Positions 1 to 6,900 of a stretch of 7,593 nt of DNA are shown piece after piece (within the stretch, counting starts at the first letter, position 1; each line of letters starts with the position of its first letter). The notes below the pieces were generated by a model. It saw only the letters and a list, made by a program, of their open reading frames with translations. It ran no database searches and had not been told where the DNA came from. Origin of the DNA: JBEGTT01 sp041179245 (GTDB lineage Bacteria > Pseudomonadota > Gammaproteobacteria > Burkholderiales > Rhodocyclaceae). The DNA lies in NCBI GenBank assembly GCA_041179245.1, contig JBEGTT010000221.1, forward strand, positions 1 to 7,593, written 5' to 3'. The position numbers were made by a program, and so were the translations under genes.

Positions 1-374
1 GGTTGCCTCAAGGCAGCAATATCATTGATGATTGCCACGCCGCTATCCACAGCGAACCGCATGACTTCAGGCTTGTAGGTATCCACAGAAATAGGCACGC
101 CCCATCGAACCACTTCTGCCAACACCGGTTTGAGTCGTGCCATTTCCTCGTCGAGTGATACTGGAGCAGCACCCGGACGAGAAGACTCTGCCCCTAAATC
201 AAGAATATCGGCCCCGGCCTCGAACTGCATACGAGCATGTTCAATCGCCGAAAATCTATCTGTAAATCCTGGCCTACCGTCGCCTGAAAAGGAATCCGGC
301 GTGAGATTAACGATTCCCATAACCCTTGGAGAATCAAGAGAAAGCGTGTAATCCGCGCACCGAATGATTGTCAT
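1..374 (-). CDS. folP: Dihydropteroate synthase, N-terminal part (cut by window edge)
   Basis: Dihydropteroate synthase condenses 6-hydroxymethyl-dihydropterin pyrophosphate with p-aminobenzoate in cytoplasmic folate synthesis and is the sulfonamide target. About 124 codons of a usual 270-290 are visible, reading off the left edge. The family landmarks appear in order: the first-strand motif MGIVNLTPDSFS (residues 19-30), the loop GAESSRPG (61-68), ISVDTYKPEV (95-104) and IINDI (115-119). These correspond to the pterin- and pyrophosphate-binding part of the TIM barrel. The start is ATG at 374; the next in-frame codon set upstream contains a stop (395-393) and no other start codon, so this start is the only one possible. 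It lies three bases after the U-tract of the ftsH terminator, and no Shine-Dalgarno sequence is visible. In many proteobacteria folP follows ftsH and precedes glmM, as expected here. Identity is secure; only the missing C-terminal half cannot be judged. Confidence 0.96.
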   Translation of the reverse strand, partial: MTIIRCADYTLSLDSPRVMGIVNLTPDSFSGDGRPGFTDRFSAIEHARMQFEAGADILDLGAESSRPGAAPVSLDEEMARLKPVLAEVVRWGVPISVDTYKPEVMRFAVDSGVAIINDIAALRQ

Positions 375-377
375 GAT

Positions 378-403
378 AAAAAAACCGGGAGACTAGCTCC
401 CGG
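378..403 (-). terminator. Rho-independent terminator after ftsH, abutting folP
   Basis: Read on the minus strand, a perfect 7-bp GC-rich stem (CCGGGAG pairing with CTCCCGG, 397-403 and 385-391) with a 5-base loop is followed directly by seven T residues (384-378). This is a textbook intrinsic terminator. It begins 28 bases after the ftsH stop codon and its U-tract ends three bases before the folP start. It has no T-run on the other side, so it works in one direction only. Expression of folP from the ftsH transcript would need read-through. Confidence 0.9.
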
Positions 404-431
404 CGATATTCGATCCATAAGTCTGGGACAG

Positions 432-2312
432 TTATGCTGCGGCAGTAACACTAGGTGCAGCACCCGCACTATCATCAACGTTGGTGGGCGCAGCAACTGC
501 ACTCGTATGCTTCGGTTGGCGTGGAGGTTTGCCATCCATAATGTCGTTAATCTGATCGGAGTCAATAGTTTCCCATTCCAGCAAGGCGGCAGTCATCGCT
601 TCAACTTTGTCTCGATTTGCTTCTAGCAACTCTCGGGCAATTGCATACTGTTCGTTAAGTATCCTAGCGATTTCTGCGTCAACTTTCTGCATGGTCGCTT
701 CCGACATACTCTTGTGCTGTGTCACCGAGCGGCCTAAAAACACCTCGCCCTCATTTTCGGCAAAAACCATTGGCCCCAGATTTGACATGCCATAACGCGT
801 CACCATGTCACGCGCCATCTGCGTCGCACGCTCAAAGTCGTTGCTAGCACCGGTGGTCATCTGATTCATAAACAGCTCTTCGGCAATCCGACCACCAAAC
901 AGCACAGCTAGGCGACTTGTCAAATACACCTTATCGTAGGCATAACGATCTTCCACCGGCAATTGCATCGTCAAACCCAATGCACGACCGCGCGGAATGA
1001 TCGTCACTTTGTGCACTGGGTCAGATTTAGCTACCAGCTTGGCCACAACTGCATGACCCGATTCGTGATAGGCCGTATTCCGCTTTTCTTCCTCGTTCAT
1101 CACCATGCTACGACGCTCCGCGCCCATCATGATTTTGTCTTTGGCTTTTTCAAAGTCATCCATATCGACCAAGCGCTTATTGCCACGAGCGGCAAACAAG
1201 GCAGCCTCATTGACCAAATTGGCCAGATCAGCACCAGAGAAACCTGGTGTGCCGCGTGCAATGATGTCCGCACGAACATCCGGCGCAATCGGCACTTTGC
1301 GCATGTGAACCTTCACAATTTCTTCGCGACCCCGAATATCCGGCAATGGCACAACCACCTGACGGTCGAAACGACCAGGACGTAGGAGGGCTGGATCAAG
1401 AATATCGGGGCGGTTGGTTGCCGCGATCACAATGACGCCCGTATGACCTTCGAAGCCATCCATCTCCACTAACATCTGATTAAGCGTTTGCTCCCGCTCG
1501 TCGTTACCACCACCCAATCCGGCACCACGATGACGACCCACCGCATCAATTTCATCAATAAAGATGATGCACGGCGCTTGTTTTTTTGCATTCTCAAACA
1601 TGTCGCGAACGCGAGCCGCGCCAACACCCACAAACATTTCGACAAAATCGGAACCTGAAATACTGAAGAACGGTACCTTGGCTTCACCTGCAATAGCCTT
1701 GGCCAGCAAGGTCTTACCCGTTCCCGGATTACCAACCATCAGAATCCCTTTAGGAATGCGACCTCCAAGTTTCTGAAACTTAGTTGGATCACGCAGGAAA
1801 TCCACGATTTCCTGTACTTCCTCTTTTGCTTCATCGCATCCTGCGACATCGGCAAAGGTCACCACATTTTGCGACTCATCGGTCATCCGTGCGCGTGACT
1901 TGCCAAAGGAAAACGCCCCTCCCTTGCCACCACCTTGCATCTGGCGCATGAAAAATACCCATACACCGATCAGCAACAGCATCGGGAACCAGCTAATAAA
2001 AAGGCTCATCAGGAATGAAGGTTCTTCGTCAGGCTTTGCCTCAACCTTGACTCCGCTCTTAAGCAGATCTGACACCAGCCACAGGTCTGGTGGCGCGTAA
2101 GAAGTTATCTTCCGACCATCAACAGTCGTCGCCTTGAGGGTCCTCCCCTCCATAACGACTTTAGTAATCCGCCCCTCTTTCACCTCATCAATGAATTGGG
2201 AATATTCCATCGCGGACTGCGTTACTTGGCGGTTGTTGAACTGGTTAAACACGGTCATCAAAATCAAGCCGATGACCAACCAGACTGCCACATTTTTGAA
2301 CATATTGTTCAA
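432..2312 (-). CDS. ftsH: ATP-dependent zinc metalloprotease FtsH
   Basis: FtsH is a membrane-anchored hexameric AAA+ protease that degrades misassembled membrane proteins and selected cytoplasmic regulators (in E. coli sigma-32 and LpxC). The 626 residues match the family's usual length. Visible in order: a transmembrane helix at about 5-23, a periplasmic region, a second transmembrane helix at about 101-121, Walker A GNPGTGKT (194-201), the pore loop MFVGVG (226-231), Walker B with D253 and E254, the second region of homology with arginine fingers R314 and R317, the zinc site HESGH (416-420) with third ligand D492, and an Ala/Pro-rich tail from about 596. All catalytic residues are present. 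I take TTG at 2312 as the start because AGGAG lies seven bases upstream and homologs often begin MNN; the ATG at 2303 would be 16 bases from that site. The gene lies 62 bp downstream of rlmE, the standard rlmE-ftsH pairing, and ends in a strong terminator. Confidence 0.98.
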   Translation of the reverse strand: MNNMFKNVAVWLVIGLILMTVFNQFNNRQVTQSAMEYSQFIDEVKEGRITKVVMEGRTLKATTVDGRKITSYAPPDLWLVSDLLKSGVKVEAKPDEEPSFLMSLFISWFPMLLLIGVWVFFMRQMQGGGKGGAFSFGKSRARMTDESQNVVTFADVAGCDEAKEEVQEIVDFLRDPTKFQKLGGRIPKGILMVGNPGTGKTLLAKAIAGEAKVPFFSISGSDFVEMFVGVGAARVRDMFENAKKQAPCIIFIDEIDAVGRHRGAGLGGGNDEREQTLNQMLVEMDGFEGHTGVIVIAATNRPDILDPALLRPGRFDRQVVVPLPDIRGREEIVKVHMRKVPIAPDVRADIIARGTPGFSGADLANLVNEAALFAARGNKRLVDMDDFEKAKDKIMMGAERRSMVMNEEEKRNTAYHESGHAVVAKLVAKSDPVHKVTIIPRGRALGLTMQLPVEDRYAYDKVYLTSRLAVLFGGRIAEELFMNQMTTGASNDFERATQMARDMVTRYGMSNLGPMVFAENEGEVFLGRSVTQHKSMSEATMQKVDAEIARILNEQYAIARELLEANRDKVEAMTAALLEWETIDSDQINDIMDGKPPRQPKHTSAVAAPTNVDDSAGAAPSVTAAA

Positions 2313-2319
2313 GGCACTT

Positions 2320-2326
2320 CTCCTCT
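2320..2326 (-). promoter_or_regulatory. Ribosome binding site that favours the TTG start of ftsH
   Basis: The minus strand reads AGAGGAG here, a strong match to the Shine-Dalgarno consensus. It leaves seven bases before TTG at 2312, an ideal spacing, but 16 bases before the ATG at 2303. The site therefore supports initiation at TTG, giving the N-terminus MNNMFKN. Confidence 0.75.
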
Positions 2327-2347
2327 GAACTTGTCAGGTAAATCTTG

Positions 2348-2372
2348 AAAACAGCATTCTAAACCGAATGCC
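2348..2372 (-). terminator. Weak terminator-like hairpin between rlmE and ftsH
   Basis: On the minus strand GCATTC (2371-2366) and GAATGC (2359-2354) form a 6-bp stem with a 6-base loop, extendable by one G-U pair. It is followed by TG and then four T residues (2351-2348). The stem is only half GC and the T-run is short and offset, so it may cause partial termination, mark an RNA processing site, or do nothing. The hairpin itself is certain; its role is inference. Confidence 0.4.
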
Positions 2373-2374
2373 CT

Positions 2375-2992
2375 TTAGCGTAAGGAACGCCCTAGCAAAT
2401 AGGTTTCAGAACTTCGATCACGAGAGGCTTTTGGCTTGCGTGTTTGAACGGTTAAAAAGACAGATTTCATTGTCTTCATAAACTCTTCAAATCCCGTTCC
2501 TTGAAAAACTTTAACGACAAAAGCCCCACTGGGTTTGAGATGATCCTTGGCAAATTCCAATGCCAGCTCACACAAGTGCATTGCTCTCGCTTGGTCCATC
2601 ACCGACACACCTGAGATATTAGGCGCCATATCGGAAAGAACAACCCCCACTTGCCGTCCATTTAATCGCTGTAACAAATCAGCAAGTACCGTTTCTTCTC
2701 GAAAATCACCTTGCAAAAATTCGACACCATGAATGGGGTGCAGTTCCAGCATATCCAAAGCAAACACTTTTCCCGAATCACCTACTCGCTTAGCCGCTAG
2801 TTGTGACCAACCGCCGGGCGTAGCGCCCAGATCAACAACAACTTCACCACGTTTAAGCAAATGATCTTTATCATCAATTTCCATTAGCTTGAATGCGGCA
2901 CGTGAACGCCATCCATCTGCCTTGGCTTGCTGGACATAATGGTCATTCACATGCTCACGGAGCCATGCATTGCTGGTCTTGGTTCTTGCCAT
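2375..2992 (-). CDS. rlmE: 23S rRNA 2'-O-methyltransferase RlmE (FtsJ/RrmJ)
   Basis: RlmE uses S-adenosylmethionine to methylate the 2'-hydroxyl of U2552 (E. coli numbering) in the A-loop of 23S rRNA, a late step of 50S maturation. The 205 residues compare with 209 in E. coli. The SAM-binding motif VVDLGATPGGWSQ spans 52-64. The catalytic K-D-K-E tetrad of the family is complete: K35 (in AAFKL), D121 (in SDMAPN), K161 (in VVKVFQG) and E196 (in SSETYLL). The start ATG at 2992 is the only in-frame candidate that preserves the N-terminus; upstream there is GGGAG, but 14 bases away, so translation initiation looks modest. The gene heads the rlmE-ftsH-folP unit and is divergent from yhbY. In E. 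coli this operon is heat-inducible; I looked for a sigma-32 promoter here and found no convincing one. Confidence 0.97.
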   Translation of the reverse strand: MARTKTSNAWLREHVNDHYVQQAKADGWRSRAAFKLMEIDDKDHLLKRGEVVVDLGATPGGWSQLAAKRVGDSGKVFALDMLELHPIHGVEFLQGDFREETVLADLLQRLNGRQVGVVLSDMAPNISGVSVMDQARAMHLCELALEFAKDHLKPSGAFVVKVFQGTGFEEFMKTMKSVFLTVQTRKPKASRDRSSETYLLGRSLR

Positions 2993-3021
2993 TGGGTAAA
3001 ATGCCGCTCCCGCACGGGGTT

Positions 3022-3051
3022 ATTACAAATCAAAGGGTTACTATGCTGCAA
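3022..3051 (-). promoter_or_regulatory. Candidate promoter for rlmE in the divergent gap
   Basis: On the minus strand TGTAAT (3027-3022) matches the -10 consensus at five of six positions. TTGCAG (3051-3046) lies 18 bases upstream as a poor -35, matching only TTG. Transcription would begin near 3015 and leave a leader of about 22 bases before rlmE. The proposed promoter covers the yhbY start codon. For the opposite direction, TAAAAT at 2997-3002 could be a -10 for yhbY, but it lacks a recognisable -35. The gap is only 50 bp, so the two promoters must be close or overlap. This call rests on short matches alone. Confidence 0.3.
3032..3037 (+). promoter_or_regulatory. Ribosome binding site fixing the yhbY start
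   Basis: AAAGGG lies five bases before ATG at 3043. It supports this start over the longer open frame that begins at 2893, which would run antisense through the 5' end of rlmE. Confidence 0.6.
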
Positions 3052-3387
3052 ATCACATCGGATCAACGTCGTCAATTACGCGCCCAAGCTCACGGTCTAA
3101 ATCCCGTGGTCTCTATTTCAGAGAATGGGCTGACTGAGTCCGTCATGAAGGAAATTGAAACCAGTCTTAATGCTCACGAACTGATCAAGATTCGGGTATT
3201 TGGGGACAGCCGTGAAAATCGTGACGCGTTCCTTCAACAGATTTGCACTGAACTTAGTGCCGCATCGGTTCAGCAAATCGGCAAAGTGTTGGTTCTTTAC
3301 CGCCCACTGTCTGAAGAAGCCAAAAACAACAAAACCCAAAACCGCCGCGCAGCCCCGCGTCGCACCAAACGCAGCTACCAAGGCTAA
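3043..3387 (+). CDS. yhbY: YhbY family RNA-binding protein (CRS1-YhbY domain)
   Basis: YhbY proteins are small KH-like RNA-binding proteins associated with precursors of the 50S ribosomal subunit; the exact task is not settled. The protein has 114 residues against 97 in E. coli. The CRS1-YhbY domain fills about 1-90, with the diagnostic stretches NGLTESVMKEIE (28-39), HELIKIRVFG (45-54) and IGKVLVLYRP (79-88). The KH-type loop, usually GxxG, reads SENG (26-29), so its first glycine is missing. A basic tail follows from about 94 (KNNKTQNRRAAPRRTKR), likely to add RNA contacts. The start is ATG at 3043, supported by AAAGGG five bases upstream and by homology beginning at MLQITSDQRR. The frame stays open back to 2893, but that extension has no family resemblance. 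Divergent from rlmE and convergent with greA, it is probably transcribed alone. Sure of the family, less so of function. Confidence 0.93.
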   Translation: MLQITSDQRRQLRAQAHGLNPVVSISENGLTESVMKEIETSLNAHELIKIRVFGDSRENRDAFLQQICTELSAASVQQIGKVLVLYRPLSEEAKNNKTQNRRAAPRRTKRSYQG

Positions 3388-3404
3388 ACAAACAACTGGG
3401 GACA

Positions 3405-3881
3405 CTACTTGTAGCGAACCTCAATCACTTCATACTCACGAATACCGCCTGGCGCATGAACCTGGGCGATATCGCCTGCGTATTTACCAATCAGCGCTCG
3501 GGCTATGGGTGAATTCACGGAAATTTTCCCGGCTTTAATATTGGCCTCGTCTTCACCGACGATTTGGTACGTTACGGCATCACCACTATCTTGGTCTTCT
3601 AAATCAACGGTGGCACCAAAAACGCAGCGCCCATCAGCATCCAGTAACTTTGGATCAATGATTTGTGCATTCGACAGCTTGCCCTCGACATCTTGAATGC
3701 GGCCTTCGATAAAGCCCTGCCGTTCTTTCGCAGCATCATATTCTGCGTTTTCGGACAAATCACCGTGCGAACGCGCTTCGGCAATCGCGCCAATCACCCA
3801 AGGGCGATCTACCGTTTTTAATCGGTGCAACTCTTCACGCAGTTTTTCTGCGCCTTGCACGGTTAAGGGAACTTTAGTCAT
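3405..3881 (-). CDS. greA: Transcription elongation factor GreA
   Basis: GreA enters the secondary channel of RNA polymerase and stimulates cleavage of backtracked RNA, rescuing arrested elongation complexes. Its 158 residues equal the E. coli length. The N-terminal coiled-coil (about 1-75) carries the acidic tip, with D41 and E44 in HGDLSENAEYDAA, the residues that help coordinate the catalytic metal. The C-terminal FKBP-like domain (about 80-158) includes GEDEANIKAGKIS and the motif NSPIARALIGK. The sequence is complete and canonical. ATG at 3881 matches the usual MTKVPLT start, but there is no clear Shine-Dalgarno sequence in the 12 bases between it and the upstream terminator. It lies downstream of carB in the same direction, a common betaproteobacterial arrangement. 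Its 3' end faces yhbY with 17 bp between the stop codons and no terminator in the gap. Confidence 0.98.
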   Translation of the reverse strand: MTKVPLTVQGAEKLREELHRLKTVDRPWVIGAIAEARSHGDLSENAEYDAAKERQGFIEGRIQDVEGKLSNAQIIDPKLLDADGRCVFGATVDLEDQDSGDAVTYQIVGEDEANIKAGKISVNSPIARALIGKYAGDIAQVHAPGGIREYEVIEVRYK

Positions 3882-3893
3882 AAATTCAGTACC

Positions 3894-3932
3894 AAAAATA
3901 AAACCGCCAACAAGCCCACTGGCCGTTGGCGG
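3894..3932 (-). terminator. Rho-independent terminator between carB and greA
   Basis: On the minus strand CCGCCAAC (3932-3925) and GTTGGCGG (3911-3904) form a perfect 8-bp stem with a 13-base loop that can add a small inner GCC/GGC pairing. The stem is followed at once by TTTTATTTTT (3903-3894). It begins 15 bases after the carB stop codon and ends 12 bases before the greA start. It should end most car transcripts. Any greA message from carAB, or from a promoter inside carB, must read through it. Confidence 0.88.
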
Positions 3933-3947
3933 AATAAATAACAGCGA

Positions 3948-6900
3948 TTAGTGTAACTGATCGTGCAAAGACTGGATGGAATAAACCACGAGGTCACTGC
4001 AATGCAAAATCCCTTCAGCAGCAGCTTCAGCGCCCCAAATAGTCGTGTACATCGTTACCCGTGCTTGCAAGCCTGATGTCCGAATCGAGCGCGAGTCGTT
4101 AATCGCCTGACGCTTTTCTTCGACCGTATTAATGATCAAGGAAATTTCGTTGTTCTTAATCATATCCACAATGTGCGGACGCCCTTCTGTTACCTTATTC
4201 ACGACTTGAACCGGAATCCCAGCAGCGTCAATGGCGCGCGCAGAGCCACGTGTAGCAACCAAGTGGAAGCCTGCATCGTGGAGATGGCGTGCAATTTCAA
4301 CCGCTTTGATCTTGTCGCTATCTTTAACGGACAAGAAGGCTTTGCCGCCTTTGGGCAGTTTCACCCCTGCCGCCAATTGTGACTTAACAAAGGCTTCGGC
4401 AAAAGTCACACCAACGCCCATGACTTCTCCGGTCGACTTCATTTCCGGGCCGAGAATGGTATCGACACCCGGGAATTTAACGAAGGGGAAGACGGCTTCC
4501 TTGACCGAAAAATACGGCGGGATGATTTCCGCGGTAACGCCTTGATCCTTCAAGCTGCGACCCGCCATACAGCGTGCCGCAATCTTGGCCAGTTGCAAAC
4601 CAGTCGCTTTAGAAACAAATGGCACGGTGCGAGATGCGCGTGGATTCACTTCAAGCACATAAACTTCTTCATCCTTGATAGCGAACTGGACGTTCATCAA
4701 ACCACAAACGTTCAGCGCTTTAGCCATCAGTTTGGTCTGACGACGTAATTCGTCCTGCACGGCCTTACCTAACGAGTACGGCGGCAGCGAACAGGCAGAG
4801 TCACCGGAATGCACGCCCGCCTGTTCAATGTGTTCCATGACCCCACCGATGATGACTTCAGTACCATCAGACAGCGCATCAACGTCGACTTCACAAGCAT
4901 CGTTCAGGAAACGATCTAGCAACACGGGAGAGTCATGCGAAACCTTGACGGCTTCACGCATGTAGCGCTCCAAATCCTTTTGCTCATGGACGATTTCCAT
5001 GGCGCGACCACCGAGTACATAAGACGGACGAACGACCAGCGGATAACCGATTTCCTGCGCCAAGCGCAGCGCATCTTCTTCGGTACGGGCCGTGCGGTTT
5101 GGCGGTTGCTTCAGGCCAAGTTCATGCAACAATTTCTGGAAGCGCTCACGATCTTCCGCAATGTCGATTGACTCCGGGCTAGTGCCAATGATCGGCACAC
5201 CATTAGCTTCCAGAGCCAATGCCAACTTCAATGGGGTCTGACCACCGTACTGAACGATGACACCAACCGGCTTTTCAATGGCAACGATTTCCAGCACGTC
5301 TTCCAACGTCAGCGGCTCAAAGTAGAGGCGGTCGGAAGTGTCGTAATCGGTAGACACAGTTTCGGGGTTGCAGTTAACCATGATGGTTTCGTAACCATCT
5401 TCGCGCATCGCCATCGCCGCATGCACACAGCAATAATCGAACTCAATCCCTTGGCCGATACGGTTCGGACCACCGCCCAGCACCATGATTTTTTTCTTAT
5501 CCGTTGGCTGCGCTTCGCACTCCTCCTCGTAGGTCGAGTACATGTAAGCAGTGCCGGTGGCGAATTCAGCAGCACAGGTATCAACGCGCTTGTAAACCGG
5601 GCGAACTTTCAGCTCATGACGACGGTTACGGAACGTTGTTTCACTGACCTTCAGCAAATACGCCAAGCGGCGGTCAGCAAAACCCTTGCGCTTCAGGTAA
5701 AGCAGTTCTTCTGCCGAAATTGAAGCCAATTCACGCTTCTCAATTTCCAGCTCCAGATCAACGATTTCCTTGATCTGCACGAGGAACCACGGATCAATCT
5801 TGGTCAGCTCGAACACTTTCTCGACGGACATACCCACACCGAAGGCATCAGCGACATACCACAGTCGATCCGGCGTTGGACGAGCCAGTTGTTCGTCAAT
5901 CGTTTCTGGATCAACCGTCTTCAGGTTGAAGCCATCAACACCGACCTCCAACCCACGCAACGCTTTTTGTAGCGATTCTTGGAAGGTACGGCCAATCGCC
6001 ATCACTTCACCAACCGACTTCATCTGTGTGGTGAGTGTGTCATCGGCAGTTGGGAATTTTTCAAAAGCGAAACGGGGCACCTTGGTTACGACATAGTCGA
6101 TCGATGGCTCGAATGAAGCCGGTGTTTTGCCACCGGTAATTTCGTTTGCCAACTCATCGAGCGTATAGCCGACGGCCAGCTTGGCCGCAATTTTGGCAAT
6201 TGGGAAACCCGTTGCTTTGGAGGCCAGCGCGGAAGAGCGTGACACGCGGGGGTTCATCTCGATGACAATCATCCGACCATCTTGCGGATTTACCGAAAAC
6301 TGCACGTTCGAGCCGCCGGTATCCACCCCAATCTCACGCAACACCGCAATCGAGGCGTTACGCATGATCTGGTATTCCTTGTCCGTCAGCGTCTGTGCTG
6401 GCGCAACCGTGATGGAGTCGCCGGTATGCACCCCCATCGGGTCAAGGTTTTCAATCGAGCAGATGATGATGCAGTTGTCCGCTTTGTCGCGAACCACTTC
6501 CATTTCATATTCTTTCCAACCCAGCAGCGATTCTTCGATCAGCAGCTCGTTGGTCGGTGACGCTTCGAGGCCGCGCTTACAAATGGTCTCAAATTCTTCC
6601 ATGTTGTACGCGATACCGCCACCCGTGCCGCCCAACGTGAAGGAAGGGCGAATGATGGTCGGAAACCCAATCGCTGCCTGCACTTGGTAGGCTTCTTCCA
6701 TACTATGCGCAACAGAAGAACGAGCTGAACCCAGACCAATTTTGGTCATGGCATCCTTGAATTTCTGACGGTCTTCAGCCTTATCGATCGCTTCTTTGGA
6801 AGCCCCGATCAGCTCTACGTTGAACTTAGCCAGCACGCCTTCACGATCCAGATCCAACGCGCAGTTCAGCGCGGTCTGACCACCCATCGTTGGCAACAGC

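Noticed and set aside
963..1385. 140-codon open frame on the plus strand inside ftsH
   Set aside because: It is antisense to the FtsH ATPase and protease regions, with His-rich composition that is a by-product of the coding strand. No family resemblance.
3009..3018. Inverted repeat CCCG-CA-CGGG in the rlmE-yhbY gap
   Set aside because: Only four base pairs with a two-base centre; too short to be called an operator or hairpin.
2893..3042. 50-residue N-terminal extension of YhbY
   Set aside because: The frame is open, but this part is antisense to the 5' end of rlmE, does not look like the family and is separated from the real start by a good ribosome binding site at 3032-3037.
2993..3060. 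Heat-shock (sigma-32) promoter for rlmE-ftsH
   Set aside because: CCCCGTG is present on the minus strand, but no CTTGAAA-like element lies at the required distance upstream of it.
378..3932. Neisseria-type DNA uptake sequences in the terminator stems
   Set aside because: The hairpins at 378-403 and 3894-3932 do not contain GCCGTCTGAA or its complement.
6181..6690. 169-codon open frame on the plus strand inside carB
   Set aside because: It lies wholly antisense to conserved carB codons, has no recognisable domain and no ribosome binding site I could see. Long antisense frames are common opposite conserved genes.
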